NCBI GenBank assembly: GCA_049684915.1 | Contig: JBAVGO010000189.1 | Coordinates: forward strand, 1-54,193 | Direction of reading: 5' to 3' | DNA length: 54,193 nucleotides | DNA from: GWB2-37-7 sp049684915 | GTDB taxonomy: Bacteria; Bacillota; Clostridia; Lutisporales; Lutisporaceae | Shown here: positions 36,198 to 44,849 of the stretch, one piece after another | Position numbering within the stretch: position 1 is the first letter of the stretch | Layout: each line of letters starts with the position of its first letter | Position numbers and translations under genes: made by a program | The notes under the pieces: model-generated | What the model was told of the DNA's origin: nothing | The model's input: the letters and a program-made list of their open reading frames with translations, nothing else | Databases searched by the model: none

Positions 36198-38670
36198 AAT
36201 GAGAATATATGAACTAGCAAAAGAATTTAACACATCCAGCAAAGAACTTTTGAATAAGATAGAGCATCTTAATATAAATGCTAATAATCACATGAGTGCT
36301 TTGGAACCTGAAGAGGTAGAAAAAATAAGAAACTACTTCTATAAAGGCAGCAAGGTTATTGCTGAAGAGGAGAAAAAAGCTGCAGCTGCACAACAAAAGA
36401 ATGCTTCAACAGCTAATTCTAATAACCAAAAACAACAGAATCAAGTACCAGCGGTTAACAATCAGCAAGCACCTGTTGTAAGCAACCAAAAGCCCGTTAT
36501 GAATAATCAGCAAAGACCTGCTGTTAACACCCAAAAGCCATTTGTAAGTAATCAGCAAAGACCTGCTGTTAGCAATCAAAAGCCTTATGTAAATAATCAG
36601 CAAAGACCTGCTGTTAGCACCCAAAAGCCTTATGTAAATAATCAGCAAAGACCTACTACTGGTAGTCAACAAAAACCTCAAACAAATAACGTTGCACATA
36701 TAGAAGAACCTAAAAATGACAACGAAGAGGTAGTTGCTACAAACATAAAAGATGATGTGAAAAAGGTTGAGCGTATAGGCAAGAAGCCTCAAAACAACCA
36801 GGGTAAGCCACAAGGCAGATACAATAATAATAATAGACCAAATAACAAGTTTGGAAAAAGCGGCAGATATCATGGAGGAAATAATACTCCTCAACCTAAG
36901 AGAGAAGAGCCTGTTAATAAGAAGCCAATTAAAGTTGGGGATACCGTATCTGTAAAGGATCTAGCAGAGAGAATGAGCAAGCCTGCAGCTGAGATAATTA
37001 AGAAGCTGCTTATGCTTGGTATCATGGCAACAATAAATCAAGAGCTGGACTTTGATACAGCTACTTTAATAGCTAATGATTTTGGTATACAGGTAGAGAG
37101 ACTTGTTGACAAAACCAGTGAAGAAGTACTTCTAAAAGAAGAAGAGGATAGACCGGAGGATCTTAAAGCAAGACCACCAATTGTAACAATAATGGGACAC
37201 GTTGACCATGGTAAGACTTCACTTTTGGATGCTATAAGAGAAACAAATGTTATAGCTACTGAAGCTGGGGGAATAACACAGCATATAGGAGCTTATACTG
37301 TTAACGCAGGGGGCAGGAAGATTGCATTCCTTGATACTCCTGGACACGAAGCCTTCACAGCTATGAGAGCTAGAGGTGCAAAGGTAACTGATATAGCTAT
37401 ATTAGTAGTTGCTGCTGACGATGGTGTAATGCCTCAAACAATTGAAGCTATAAACCATGCAAAGGCTGCAAATGTATCAATAATAGTAGCTATCAATAAG
37501 ATAGATAAACCTGGAGCAAATCCAGATAAGGTAAAGCAAGAGCTTACTGAGTTTGGACTTATATCTGAAGACTGGGGCGGAGACACTATTATGGTGCCAG
37601 TATCTGCAAAGAAAAAAATTGGTATAGACAATCTGTTAGAAATGATAATTCTTGTATCAGATATACTTGAGCTTAAAGCAAATCCAAACAAGAAGGCAAA
37701 AGGTACTGTTATCGAAGCAAAAATCGATAAGGGTAGAGGTCCAATTGCATCTATATTAATACAAGAAGGTACTCTAAATATTGGTGATGCCTTCGTTGTA
37801 GGATATACAAGCGGTAGAATCAGAGCTATGGTAGATGACAAGGGTAAGAGACTAAAAAAAGCGACTCCATCAACTCCTATTGAAATAATAGGTCTCTCTG
37901 AAGTACCAGATGCAGGTGACATATTTGTTGTAATGGATGATGAGAAGGATGCAAGACAAATTGCTGAGAAGCGTAAAGATAAGCAAAAGCAATCTCAACA
38001 ACAAACAGCACAAATGATTTCTTTAGATGATTTGTTTAGCCAAATTCAAGAAGGAAAGATGAAGGAGCTTGACGTCATTGTTAAAGCAGATGTTCAAGGC
38101 TCAGTTGAAGCTGTTAAGCAGTCCCTAGTAAAACTTAGCAACGATGAAGTTAAAGTAAGAACTATACATGGTGGTGTTGGTGCTATAACTGAGACTGACG
38201 TAATGCTTGCGGCGGCATCCAATGCTATAATAATTGGCTTCAATGTAAGACCACAAAACGCGGCAACAGAGCTTGCTGAGAAAAATAAGGTTGATATAAG
38301 ATTGTACCGTATAATCTACAAAGCTATAGAAGACATTGAAGCGGCTATGAAGGGCATGTTGGAGCCTGAGTATAAAGAAGTTATACAAGGACATGCCGAG
38401 ATAAGAACATTATTTAAGGTTTCCAGTATAGGAACTATAGCTGGTTGTATGGTTATAGATGGCAAAATATCAAGAAATAGCTCAGTAAGATTGGTTAGAA
38501 ACGGAATTGTTGTCCATGAAGGAAGTCTTGCATCCTTAAAGAGATTCAAGGATGATGCAAAGGAAGTAAATTCTGGTTATGAATGTGGTCTTAATTTGGA
38601 GAAATACAATGACATTAAGGAAGGCGATATTATAGAGAGCTTTATAATTGAGGCTGTTCCAAGAAAATAA
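36190..38670 (+). CDS. infB: Translation initiation factor IF-2
   Basis: This 826-residue GTPase places initiator tRNA on the 30S subunit. An N-terminal IF2-N helix domain (RIYELAKEFNTSSKELL) is followed by a disordered Gln/Asn/Pro-rich linker (about 70-255) with 15-residue tandem repeats, a second IF2-N domain, and the G domain with GHVDHGKT near residue 337, DTPGHEAFT near 384 and NKID near 437. Domains II, III and the fMet-tRNA-binding C domain complete it. ATG 36190 follows GGGGGTGA. The upstream in-frame ATG at 36151 lies inside ylxQ and is rejected. Confidence 0.97.
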   Translation: MNKMRIYELAKEFNTSSKELLNKIEHLNINANNHMSALEPEEVEKIRNYFYKGSKVIAEEEKKAAAAQQKNASTANSNNQKQQNQVPAVNNQQAPVVSNQKPVMNNQQRPAVNTQKPFVSNQQRPAVSNQKPYVNNQQRPAVSTQKPYVNNQQRPTTGSQQKPQTNNVAHIEEPKNDNEEVVATNIKDDVKKVERIGKKPQNNQGKPQGRYNNNNRPNNKFGKSGRYHGGNNTPQPKREEPVNKKPIKVGDTVSVKDLAERMSKPAAEIIKKLLMLGIMATINQELDFDTATLIANDFGIQVERLVDKTSEEVLLKEEEDRPEDLKARPPIVTIMGHVDHGKTSLLDAIRETNVIATEAGGITQHIGAYTVNAGGRKIAFLDTPGHEAFTAMRARGAKVTDIAILVVAADDGVMPQTIEAINHAKAANVSIIVAINKIDKPGANPDKVKQELTEFGLISEDWGGDTIMVPVSAKKKIGIDNLLEMIILVSDILELKANPNKKAKGTVIEAKIDKGRGPIASILIQEGTLNIGDAFVVGYTSGRIRAMVDDKGKRLKKATPSTPIEIIGLSEVPDAGDIFVVMDDEKDARQIAEKRKDKQKQSQQQTAQMISLDDLFSQIQEGKMKELDVIVKADVQGSVEAVKQSLVKLSNDEVKVRTIHGGVGAITETDVMLAAASNAIIIGFNVRPQNAATELAEKNKVDIRLYRIIYKAIEDIEAAMKGMLEPEYKEVIQGHAEIRTLFKVSSIGTIAGCMVIDGKISRNSSVRLVRNGIVVHEGSLASLKRFKDDAKEVNSGYECGLNLEKYNDIKEGDIIESFIIEAVPRK
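36457..36664 (+). repeat. 45-bp tandem repeat inside infB (15-residue units)
   Basis: Four full in-frame units start at 36457, 36502, 36547 and 36592, with a partial fifth from 36637. Each encodes a variant of NNQQRPAVSTQKPYV. The three central units are nearly identical in DNA, which points to recent expansion by slippage or unequal exchange. The repeats make up much of the IF-2 linker. Confidence 0.9.
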
Positions 38671-38691
38671 TTAATAGGCTGGTGCATAGCA

Positions 38692-39057
38692 ATGTCAAAA
38701 CATAGACGAGACAGAATTGATGAAGAAGTAAAAAGAGAAGTCAGTAAAATAATCATGAATGAACTTAAGGATCCTAGGATATCAACCCTCTGTAGTGTTG
38801 TAGCAGCAGAGGTTACCCCGGATCTAAAATACGCAAAGATATTTGTCAGTGTTTTAGGTAATGAGGAAGAGAAAAAATCCACACTAACGGGTCTAAACAG
38901 TGCGGCAGGTTATGTGCGTAAGGAGATTGGAGCACGGATAAATCTCAGAATCAATCCTGAAGTACATTTTGAATTGGATCAATCCATAGAGCATGGTGCT
39001 AAAATACTGAATATATTGAGTGAGATTAATAAGAAAGATGGTGGCAATAAAGCTTGA
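38692..39057 (+). CDS. rbfA: Ribosome-binding factor A
   Basis: This 121-residue cold-shock and 16S maturation factor has the KH-fold features RRDRIDEEVKREVSKIIMNE, LKDPRIS near residue 24, and VTPDLKYAKIFVSVLG near 41. The C-terminal HFELDQSIEHGAKI is also typical. The ribosome binding site (GGCTGGTG) is weaker than its neighbours. It overlaps the next gene by four bases. Confidence 0.95.
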   Translation: MSKHRRDRIDEEVKREVSKIIMNELKDPRISTLCSVVAAEVTPDLKYAKIFVSVLGNEEEKKSTLTGLNSAAGYVRKEIGARINLRINPEVHFELDQSIEHGAKILNILSEINKKDGGNKA

Positions 39058-40010
39058 TATATGAACAGGTGATTAATGCCATAAATATCAGCTCAAAAGT
39101 AATTGTTACCTCCCATGTAAATCCTGATGGTGACAACATAGGTGCATCTTTAGCACTTTGCCAAGCTCTTAAAAAACTAGGTAAAGAAGCAGTATTTGTG
39201 CTAGATGACAATGTACCTGAGCTATATAAGTTTCTTAAGGGAGCAAAGGAAGTACAAAAGCCTGCTTCCTTTTTCAATCATGGATTTGATCTAGTTATTT
39301 CTATGGATTGTGGAGACTTTGAACGCTTAGGTAAAGTAGGAGAGTTGACTGAAGGCATACCGCTTATTAACATTGATCATCACATAAGCAATACAAACTT
39401 TGGTTATATAAATCTTGTGGAAGCAAATGCAGCTGCTACAGCTGAAATAGTTTATAAGCTTATAAAATCAATGGGAATATTTATAGATAAGGATATAGCA
39501 CAGTGTATATATACAGGCATTGTGACTGATACTGGTCAATTTCAGTATACTAACACAACAGAAGAAACCCATGTCATAGCTGCAGAGCTAATTATTGCAG
39601 GGGTAAGCCCTTCTGATATATTTAACAGGATTTATCAGAACAATCCTAAGGAAAAGATATTGCTTATAAAAGAGGCGTTAAAATCCTTGGATTTTCATTT
39701 TGATGATAGAGTATCCTGTATAACACTAAGTAAAGCACAGCTAGACAATATTTCTAAGACTGAACTGGATACTGAAGGCTTAGTAAATCTTGCCCGAGAT
39801 ATTGAATCCGTAGAAGTAGCTATTTTCCTAAAGGAGAAGCAACCAAACGTCATCAAAGCAAGCCTACGTTCAAAAAGCATAGTTGATGTAAGTGCAATTG
39901 CTAAAGCATTTGGTGGCGGAGGGCACATAAGAGCCTCTGGTTGCGGACTTTCTGGCACGCTTGAACAAGCTAAGGAAAAAATTCTACTTGCAATAAAAAA
40001 AGAAATTTAA
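39054..40010 (+). CDS. nrnA: DHH/DHHA1 phosphoesterase NrnA (nanoRNase/pAp phosphatase)
   Basis: This 318-residue enzyme degrades short oligoribonucleotides and pAp. Motifs in order: HVNPDGDNIGA near residue 21, DCGDFERLG near 84, DHHISNTNFG near 106 (the DHH motif), DTGQFQYTNT near 158, and the DHHA1 end with GGGGHIRASGC near 290. The start is TTG 39054, overlapping the rbfA stop; no in-frame ATG is available before the conserved N terminus. The rbfA-nrnA-truB-ribF order is standard for Firmicutes. Confidence 0.94.
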   Translation: MIYEQVINAINISSKVIVTSHVNPDGDNIGASLALCQALKKLGKEAVFVLDDNVPELYKFLKGAKEVQKPASFFNHGFDLVISMDCGDFERLGKVGELTEGIPLINIDHHISNTNFGYINLVEANAAATAEIVYKLIKSMGIFIDKDIAQCIYTGIVTDTGQFQYTNTTEETHVIAAELIIAGVSPSDIFNRIYQNNPKEKILLIKEALKSLDFHFDDRVSCITLSKAQLDNISKTELDTEGLVNLARDIESVEVAIFLKEKQPNVIKASLRSKSIVDVSAIAKAFGGGGHIRASGCGLSGTLEQAKEKILLAIKKEI

Positions 40011-40022
40011 GCGGTGAATTTG

Positions 40023-40934
40023 ATGAATGGAATAATAAACGTACTTAAACCACCAGGAATGACATCACATGATGTGGTACACTTTATACGAAAAAAGCTG
40101 AAAATAAAAAAAGTAGGTCATACAGGTACTCTTGATCCAGAAGCGGCAGGAGTACTTCCTGTATGTTTAGGAAAAGCTACAAAGGCGGTACAGTATATTA
40201 CTGACAAACGAAAAAAATATAGGACTATTATCAAGTTTGGTATACATACAGAAACCTATGACAAGTATGGCAAGATAGTTAAAGAACAACAAGTAAAGAA
40301 GATAGATATAGAGAAGCTGGAGTATATTTTGGAAGATTTCCGAGGCAGTATAAAACAACTCCCACCAATATATTCTGCTATAAAGGTAGACGGAAAGAAG
40401 CTTTATCAATATGCATTATCCGGCGAGGAAGTAGAGATAAAGGAAAGAGAAGTTAATATCTACTCAATTGTTATATTAGGTTATAATAATATTGATGAGG
40501 TAGTGCTTGATATTGAATGTTCCAAGGGTACTTATATAAGGTCAATATGCCATGATATAGGCCAAAAAATGGGTTGTGGAGCTTGTATGTGGCAGCTTAT
40601 TAGAACTGAGTCTACACCCTTTCATATTGAAGAAGCTTATACATTAGAAGAAATTGACAGAGCTTCAGTTGAGGGTACTATTGACAATATACTTATTAAT
40701 ACTGATATAATATTTAAGGAACTTCCTTCTATAGAATTAAAACCTACTGCAAAAAGTGCTGCATTAAACGGAAGCCCTATATATGGCAAGGGTACATTAC
40801 AAGACATTGAGCTAATAGACGAAGAAACAAATATTACTATTTATTGCGACAGTGAATTTCTAGGTATCGGAGTTATCAAATACTGTAGTGAAGAAAATAG
40901 AAAGTACATTAAAATAGAAAAAATGTTTGTATAA
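40023..40934 (+). CDS. truB: tRNA pseudouridine-55 synthase
   Basis: This 303-residue enzyme makes pseudouridine 55 in the T loop of tRNAs. The N-terminal GIINVLKPPGMTSHDVV and the catalytic D38 in VGHTGTLDPEAAGVLPV are diagnostic. SAIKVDGKKLYQYAL and SKGTYIRSICHDIG follow. I start at ATG 40023, about 6 bases after GCGGTG; the upstream in-frame GTG at 40014 is part of that stretch. The C-terminal PUA-like part is short. Confidence 0.95.
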   Translation: MNGIINVLKPPGMTSHDVVHFIRKKLKIKKVGHTGTLDPEAAGVLPVCLGKATKAVQYITDKRKKYRTIIKFGIHTETYDKYGKIVKEQQVKKIDIEKLEYILEDFRGSIKQLPPIYSAIKVDGKKLYQYALSGEEVEIKEREVNIYSIVILGYNNIDEVVLDIECSKGTYIRSICHDIGQKMGCGACMWQLIRTESTPFHIEEAYTLEEIDRASVEGTIDNILINTDIIFKELPSIELKPTAKSAALNGSPIYGKGTLQDIELIDEETNITIYCDSEFLGIGVIKYCSEENRKYIKIEKMFV

Positions 40935-40952
40935 TATACGAGGGTGGTTTTT

Positions 40953-41876
40953 GTGAGGATTTTTAATACTTATGAGCTAGCAAAAAAGCATAAGCCTTAC
41001 TGCATAGCATTAGGCAGCTTTGATGGGGTACACATAGGACATCAAAAGCTTGTAGAAATTTTAAAATACAACGCAAGCTTGTTTGATTGTGCAAGCATGA
41101 TATATACATTTGGAGTGCATCCTAGGAAAATTTTGAAACCTGATAAGTCATTATATATGATTACAAACAGTAGTCAAAGATCAGATTTAATGGCTGAAAT
41201 GGGTGTTGATATACTTTTCTTAGAAAACTTTGAAAAGATTATGAATTTAAGTGCAGAGCAGTTTTTTCATGATATAATAATAGAAAAGTTTAATGCAAAG
41301 TGCTTGATTATAGGCTATAATTTTAAATTCGGTAAAAACAATGAAGGCGATGCTACGATACTAACTGGGCTTGGTGCTAAATATGGAATAATGATAGATG
41401 TAGTTGCACCGGTAGTTGTAAATGATGAGGTTGTATCTAGCACCTTAATAAGGCATATGATACACGATGGACTTGTAGATGATGTATATAAATATTTGGG
41501 CAGGACTTATTCCATACAGGGAAAAGTAATACATGGAAAGAAAAACGGCAAAGCCATGGGAATTAGAACAGCAAATATAGAAGCAGGCATCGAGGCGATT
41601 ATACCTCTTAAAGGCGTTTATATTACTGATACTAAGATAGGCAAGGATATATACAAAAGCATTACAAACATTGGAGTAAATCCTACCTTCAAAGGAAGCA
41701 AAATAAGCATAGAAACCCATATCTTAGGCTTTGAAGGAGATTTGTATGATAAGGATATAGAGGTATATTTTATAAAGCGTTTAAGAGATGAAGTATTGTT
41801 TGAAAATATTGAAAATCTAAAAAAGCAGATTAATAGTGATATAGAAACAAGACTCCGATATAGGAGTATGTTATAA
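40953..41876 (+). CDS. ribF: Bifunctional riboflavin kinase/FMN adenylyltransferase
   Basis: This 307-residue enzyme converts riboflavin to FMN and FAD. The N-terminal nucleotidyltransferase domain has ALGSFDGVHIGHQKL near residue 20; the C-terminal flavokinase domain starts near 185 with GKVIHGKKNGKAMGIRTANI and contains GVNPTFKG. GAGGGTGG precedes the GTG at 40953; another GTG at 40944 lies inside that site. It is the last gene of the nusA operon run; rpsO has its own promoter. Confidence 0.94.
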   Translation: MRIFNTYELAKKHKPYCIALGSFDGVHIGHQKLVEILKYNASLFDCASMIYTFGVHPRKILKPDKSLYMITNSSQRSDLMAEMGVDILFLENFEKIMNLSAEQFFHDIIIEKFNAKCLIIGYNFKFGKNNEGDATILTGLGAKYGIMIDVVAPVVVNDEVVSSTLIRHMIHDGLVDDVYKYLGRTYSIQGKVIHGKKNGKAMGIRTANIEAGIEAIIPLKGVYITDTKIGKDIYKSITNIGVNPTFKGSKISIETHILGFEGDLYDKDIEVYFIKRLRDEVLFENIENLKKQINSDIETRLRYRSML

Positions 41877-41882
41877 TTATCC

Positions 41883-41911
41883 TTTACATATATAATTATA
41901 TATGCTAAAAT
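41883..41911 (+). promoter_or_regulatory. Sigma-A-type promoter of rpsO
   Basis: TTTACA and TAAAAT are separated by 17 bases, and a TG two bases before the -10 element makes it an extended -10. It starts right after ribF. Confidence 0.6.
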
Positions 41912-41949
41912 AATTTGTGGTTGTAATACCATTTGCTCAGTATATCGAC

Positions 41950-41978
41950 TCACCAACGATACGCTTAGCTTATGGTGA
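41950..41978 (+). promoter_or_regulatory. Candidate S15 leader hairpin
   Basis: TCACCA at 41950-41955 pairs with TGGTGA at 41973-41978, about 20 bases before the rpsO start and just upstream of its ribosome binding site. S15 represses its own translation through leader structures in several bacteria, with different RNA folds. I see a single hairpin and cannot match it to a known fold. Confidence 0.4.
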
Positions 41979-41998
41979 ATTAAATAGGAGGTGAAAAT

Positions 41999-42271
41999 AT
42001 GTTAACAAAAGACCAAAAGGAAGATATCATAAAGCAATATGGTGTGAAGGAAGGAGATACAGGTTCTCCAGAAGTTCAAATCGCATTGCTTACAGCAAGA
42101 ATCAACTATCTAAATGATCATTTAAAAGCTAACAAGAAAGATCATCACTCAAGAAGAGGTCTACTAATGATGGTTGGTCAAAGAAGAGGCTTAGAAAACT
42201 ACCTAAAGGGTAGCGATATTGAAAGATATCGTATAGTAATGGATAAACTTGGCTTAAGGGTAAAGAAATAG
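41999..42271 (+). CDS. rpsO: 30S ribosomal protein S15
   Basis: This 90-residue protein has the S15 pattern: GVKEGDTGSPEVQIALLTAR, LNDHLKANKKDHHSRRGLL and the C-terminal YLKGSDIERYRIVMDKLGLR. It binds the central domain of 16S rRNA. A strong AGGAGGTG precedes the ATG. It has its own promoter and terminator, so it is probably a single-gene unit lying before pnp, the conserved rpsO-pnp arrangement. Confidence 0.97.
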   Translation: MLTKDQKEDIIKQYGVKEGDTGSPEVQIALLTARINYLNDHLKANKKDHHSRRGLLMMVGQRRGLENYLKGSDIERYRIVMDKLGLRVKK

Positions 42272-42274
42272 CTG

Positions 42275-42305
42275 GAGCGGGAATCATCCCGCTCTTTATT
42301 TTTAA
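42275..42305 (+). terminator. Intrinsic terminator after rpsO
   Basis: GAGCGGGA and TCCCGCTC flank an ATCA loop, followed by TTTATTTTT. It starts three bases after the rpsO stop. Confidence 0.92.
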
Positions 42306-42353
42306 TACATAGCATACCATTTGTTTCCATATTTGCACATTTTAAAATATATT

Positions 42354-42383
42354 TTGACAAAAATCTACTTAATTACTTATTTA
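42354..42383 (+). promoter_or_regulatory. Candidate promoter of pnp
   Basis: A consensus TTGACA at 42354-42359 has a poor -10 (TATTTA at 42378-42383) 18 bases away. It lies in the 195-base gap before pnp. The -35 is convincing, the -10 is not. Confidence 0.4.
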
Positions 42384-42466
42384 TAAGTTTAATAAGATTT
42401 TTTTGTGCATAAGAAGGAAATAATAAAAAATAAATAGAAATATGTTAATTTGAAGGGAGGTATATG

Positions 42467-44578
42467 ATGGAAAGATTTACATTAGAACTAGCAGGTAGAA
42501 CACTTAGTATTGAAACAGGACGTCTTGCTCAGCTTGCTGACGGTGCAGTACTTGTACAATACGGAGAAACAAGTGTTTTAGTTACAGCATGCGCTTCAAA
42601 TCAGCCAAAGGAAGGAATCGACTTTTTCCCATTAAGCTGTGATTATGAAGAGAGATTATATGCTGTAGGTAAGATACCAGGAGGATTTATCAAAAGAGAA
42701 GGAAGACCAACAGAAAAGGCGATATTATCCTCAAGACTTATAGATAGACCCATTAGACCACTTTTTCCAAAGGGATATAGAAATGACGTACAGGTAGTTG
42801 CAACTATTATGTCTGTTGATCAAAACAATTCACCAGAAATAGCTGCAATGGTAGGTTCTTCAGCGGCTCTTTCTATTTCGTCAATTCCATTTAAGGGACC
42901 TACAGGTTCTGTACTGGTGGGTTTGATTGATGATGAATTTGTATTAAATCCAAATGTGGAACAAAGAGAAAAGAGTAAGCTTCACCTAGTTGTATCAGGT
43001 ACAAAGGAAGCAGTAATGATGGTAGAAGCTGGTGCACAAGAAGTACCAGAAAAGGTTATGCTAGAAGCAATTATGTTTGCTCATGACAACATCAAAAAGA
43101 TTGTTGCATTTATTGAGGAGATAGTTGCAAAGGTAGGCAAGCCTAAGAGAGAGATAAAACTGTTTGAGATTAATCCTGAGATTAACAATGTAGTAAGAGA
43201 ATTCGCTACAGAAAAGCTTTTAACTGCGATTAGAACAGTTGAAAAGCAAGAAAGACAGGCAAATATTGATGCAGTAAAGGAAGAGACATTAAATCACTTT
43301 GCAGAGATATATCCAGAAAACCTTAAGAATGTTGATGAGGTACTGTATAACATTATTAAGGAACAGGTTAGACATCTAATAACTGTTGAAGGTATTAGAC
43401 CTGACGATAGGAAAACAGATGAAATCAGACCTATCTCCTGTGAGGTATCGGTACTTCCTAGAGTGCATGGTACAGGACTTTTCACAAGAGGACAAACTCA
43501 AGTAATAACAATAGCAACTCTTGGTGCACTAGGTGACATTCAAATATTGGATGGTCTTAGTGAGCAAGAAGTGACAAAGCGTTATATGCATCACTACAAC
43601 TTCCCACCATACAGTGTTGGAGAAACACGCTTTATGAGAGGACCAGGCAGAAGAGAAATCGGACATGGTGCCCTTGCAGAAAGAGCATTGGAGCCTATGA
43701 TACCTTCAGAAGAAGAATTCCCATATACAATTAGACTTGTGTCTGAGGTTATTGCTTCTAATGGTTCTACATCACAAGCCAGCGTATGCGGCAGCACATT
43801 AGCATTACTTGATGCTGGGGTACCTTTAAAGGCTCCTGTAGCAGGTGTGGCAATGGGATTGATGAAGGAAGCTGAAAATGTAGCAATACTGACTGATATA
43901 CAAGGTATGGAAGATTTCTTAGGAGATATGGACTTCAAGGTAGCTGGCACAGCTATTGGCATTACAGCAATTCAAATGGATATAAAAATTGCAGGAATAG
44001 ACAGACCTATACTTGAGAAAGCTTTAGAGCAAGCAAGAATAGGAAGATTGTTTATACTTGATAAAATGAATGCTGTAATAAGTAAGCCTAGAGCAGAGCT
44101 TTCACAATATGCTCCAAAGATTCTTACCACTAAGATAGATCCTGACAAGATAAGAGATGTTATAGGCCCAGGTGGTAAGATGATAAACAAGATAATCGCT
44201 GAAACAAATGTAAAGATAGATATAGAAGAAGATGGACGCGTATTTGTTGCAGCTATTAATAAGGCTGACGGAGAAAGGGCTATAAAGATTATCGAGAACC
44301 TGACAAAGGAAATTAAAGAAGGCGAGATTTATCTTGGAAAAGTTGTAAGGATAATGACCTTTGGTGCTTTTGTTGAAATACTTCCGGGTAAGGATGGCTT
44401 GGTACATATATCAAAGCTGGATAATAAGAGAGTAGAAAAGGTAGAAGATGTAGTTAATATAGGCGATGAAATACTTGTAAAGGTTACTGAAGTAGACAAG
44501 CAAGGTCGTATAAACCTTTCAAGAAAAGATGCTATGATAGATGAATCAAAAGAAAATACAACAGAAGAAAACAAATAA
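42467..44578 (+). CDS. pnp: Polyribonucleotide nucleotidyltransferase
   Basis: This 703-residue phosphorolytic 3'-5' exoribonuclease has two RNase PH domains (about 10-210 and 310-540), a helical linker between them, a KH domain (550-615, IGPGGKMINKIIAETN) and a C-terminal S1 domain (620-690, VVRIMTFGAFVEILPGKDG). The second PH domain has the active-site stretch DFLGDMDFKVAGT near 485. Length is normal. ATG 42467 is 6 bases after AAGGGAGG and preferred over the adjacent ATG at 42464. The gene ends at a terminator. Confidence 0.97.
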   Translation: MERFTLELAGRTLSIETGRLAQLADGAVLVQYGETSVLVTACASNQPKEGIDFFPLSCDYEERLYAVGKIPGGFIKREGRPTEKAILSSRLIDRPIRPLFPKGYRNDVQVVATIMSVDQNNSPEIAAMVGSSAALSISSIPFKGPTGSVLVGLIDDEFVLNPNVEQREKSKLHLVVSGTKEAVMMVEAGAQEVPEKVMLEAIMFAHDNIKKIVAFIEEIVAKVGKPKREIKLFEINPEINNVVREFATEKLLTAIRTVEKQERQANIDAVKEETLNHFAEIYPENLKNVDEVLYNIIKEQVRHLITVEGIRPDDRKTDEIRPISCEVSVLPRVHGTGLFTRGQTQVITIATLGALGDIQILDGLSEQEVTKRYMHHYNFPPYSVGETRFMRGPGRREIGHGALAERALEPMIPSEEEFPYTIRLVSEVIASNGSTSQASVCGSTLALLDAGVPLKAPVAGVAMGLMKEAENVAILTDIQGMEDFLGDMDFKVAGTAIGITAIQMDIKIAGIDRPILEKALEQARIGRLFILDKMNAVISKPRAELSQYAPKILTTKIDPDKIRDVIGPGGKMINKIIAETNVKIDIEEDGRVFVAAINKADGERAIKIIENLTKEIKEGEIYLGKVVRIMTFGAFVEILPGKDGLVHISKLDNKRVEKVEDVVNIGDEILVKVTEVDKQGRINLSRKDAMIDESKENTTEENK

Positions 44579-44605
44579 AAACATAAACCTGAGGTTTATG
44601 TTTTT
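44577..44605 (+). terminator. Intrinsic terminator after pnp
   Basis: AAACATAAACC and GGTTTATGTTT flank a TGA loop, with T-run after and A-run before. It starts at the pnp stop codon. Confidence 0.9.
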
Positions 44606-44718
44606 CCCTTTTCTATTTAAAATTAAAGCAGAAGTGTAAAGCTTCTGCATATTTATTATGTAAATGAAAGTATAAATTTATCTTAAGTAAACTTTCTTTT
44701 AAATCCTTCTTTAATATA

Positions 44719-44747
44719 TTGACATAATAATCATTAGATAATACAAT
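44719..44747 (+). promoter_or_regulatory. Sigma-A-type promoter of helD
   Basis: A consensus TTGACA and a TACAAT -10 are separated by exactly 17 bases. The predicted leader of about 95 bases contains a dyad, ATTATGAA at 44774-44781 and TTCATAAT at 44790-44797, about 20-45 bases after the start, which could be an operator or a hairpin. The preceding bases 44606-44718 hold small hairpins (for example GCAGAAG/CTTCTGC at 44628-44648) and no gene. Confidence 0.65.
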
Positions 44748-44849
44748 ATATGTACTGCTTATTTATAAATCGTATTATGAACATAATAATTCATAATATA
44801 TTATAGCATAATAATAAAGTGTAGTCAAGACGGAAAAGGGGGAAATATA

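Noticed and set aside
36457..36664. Regular repeats as a CRISPR array
   Set aside because: The repeats are directly adjacent with no spacers, are in frame, and encode a 15-residue unit within IF-2.
44628..44648. GCAGAAG/CTTCTGC hairpin after pnp as a second terminator
   Set aside because: A better terminator directly follows pnp, and this stem lacks a T-run.
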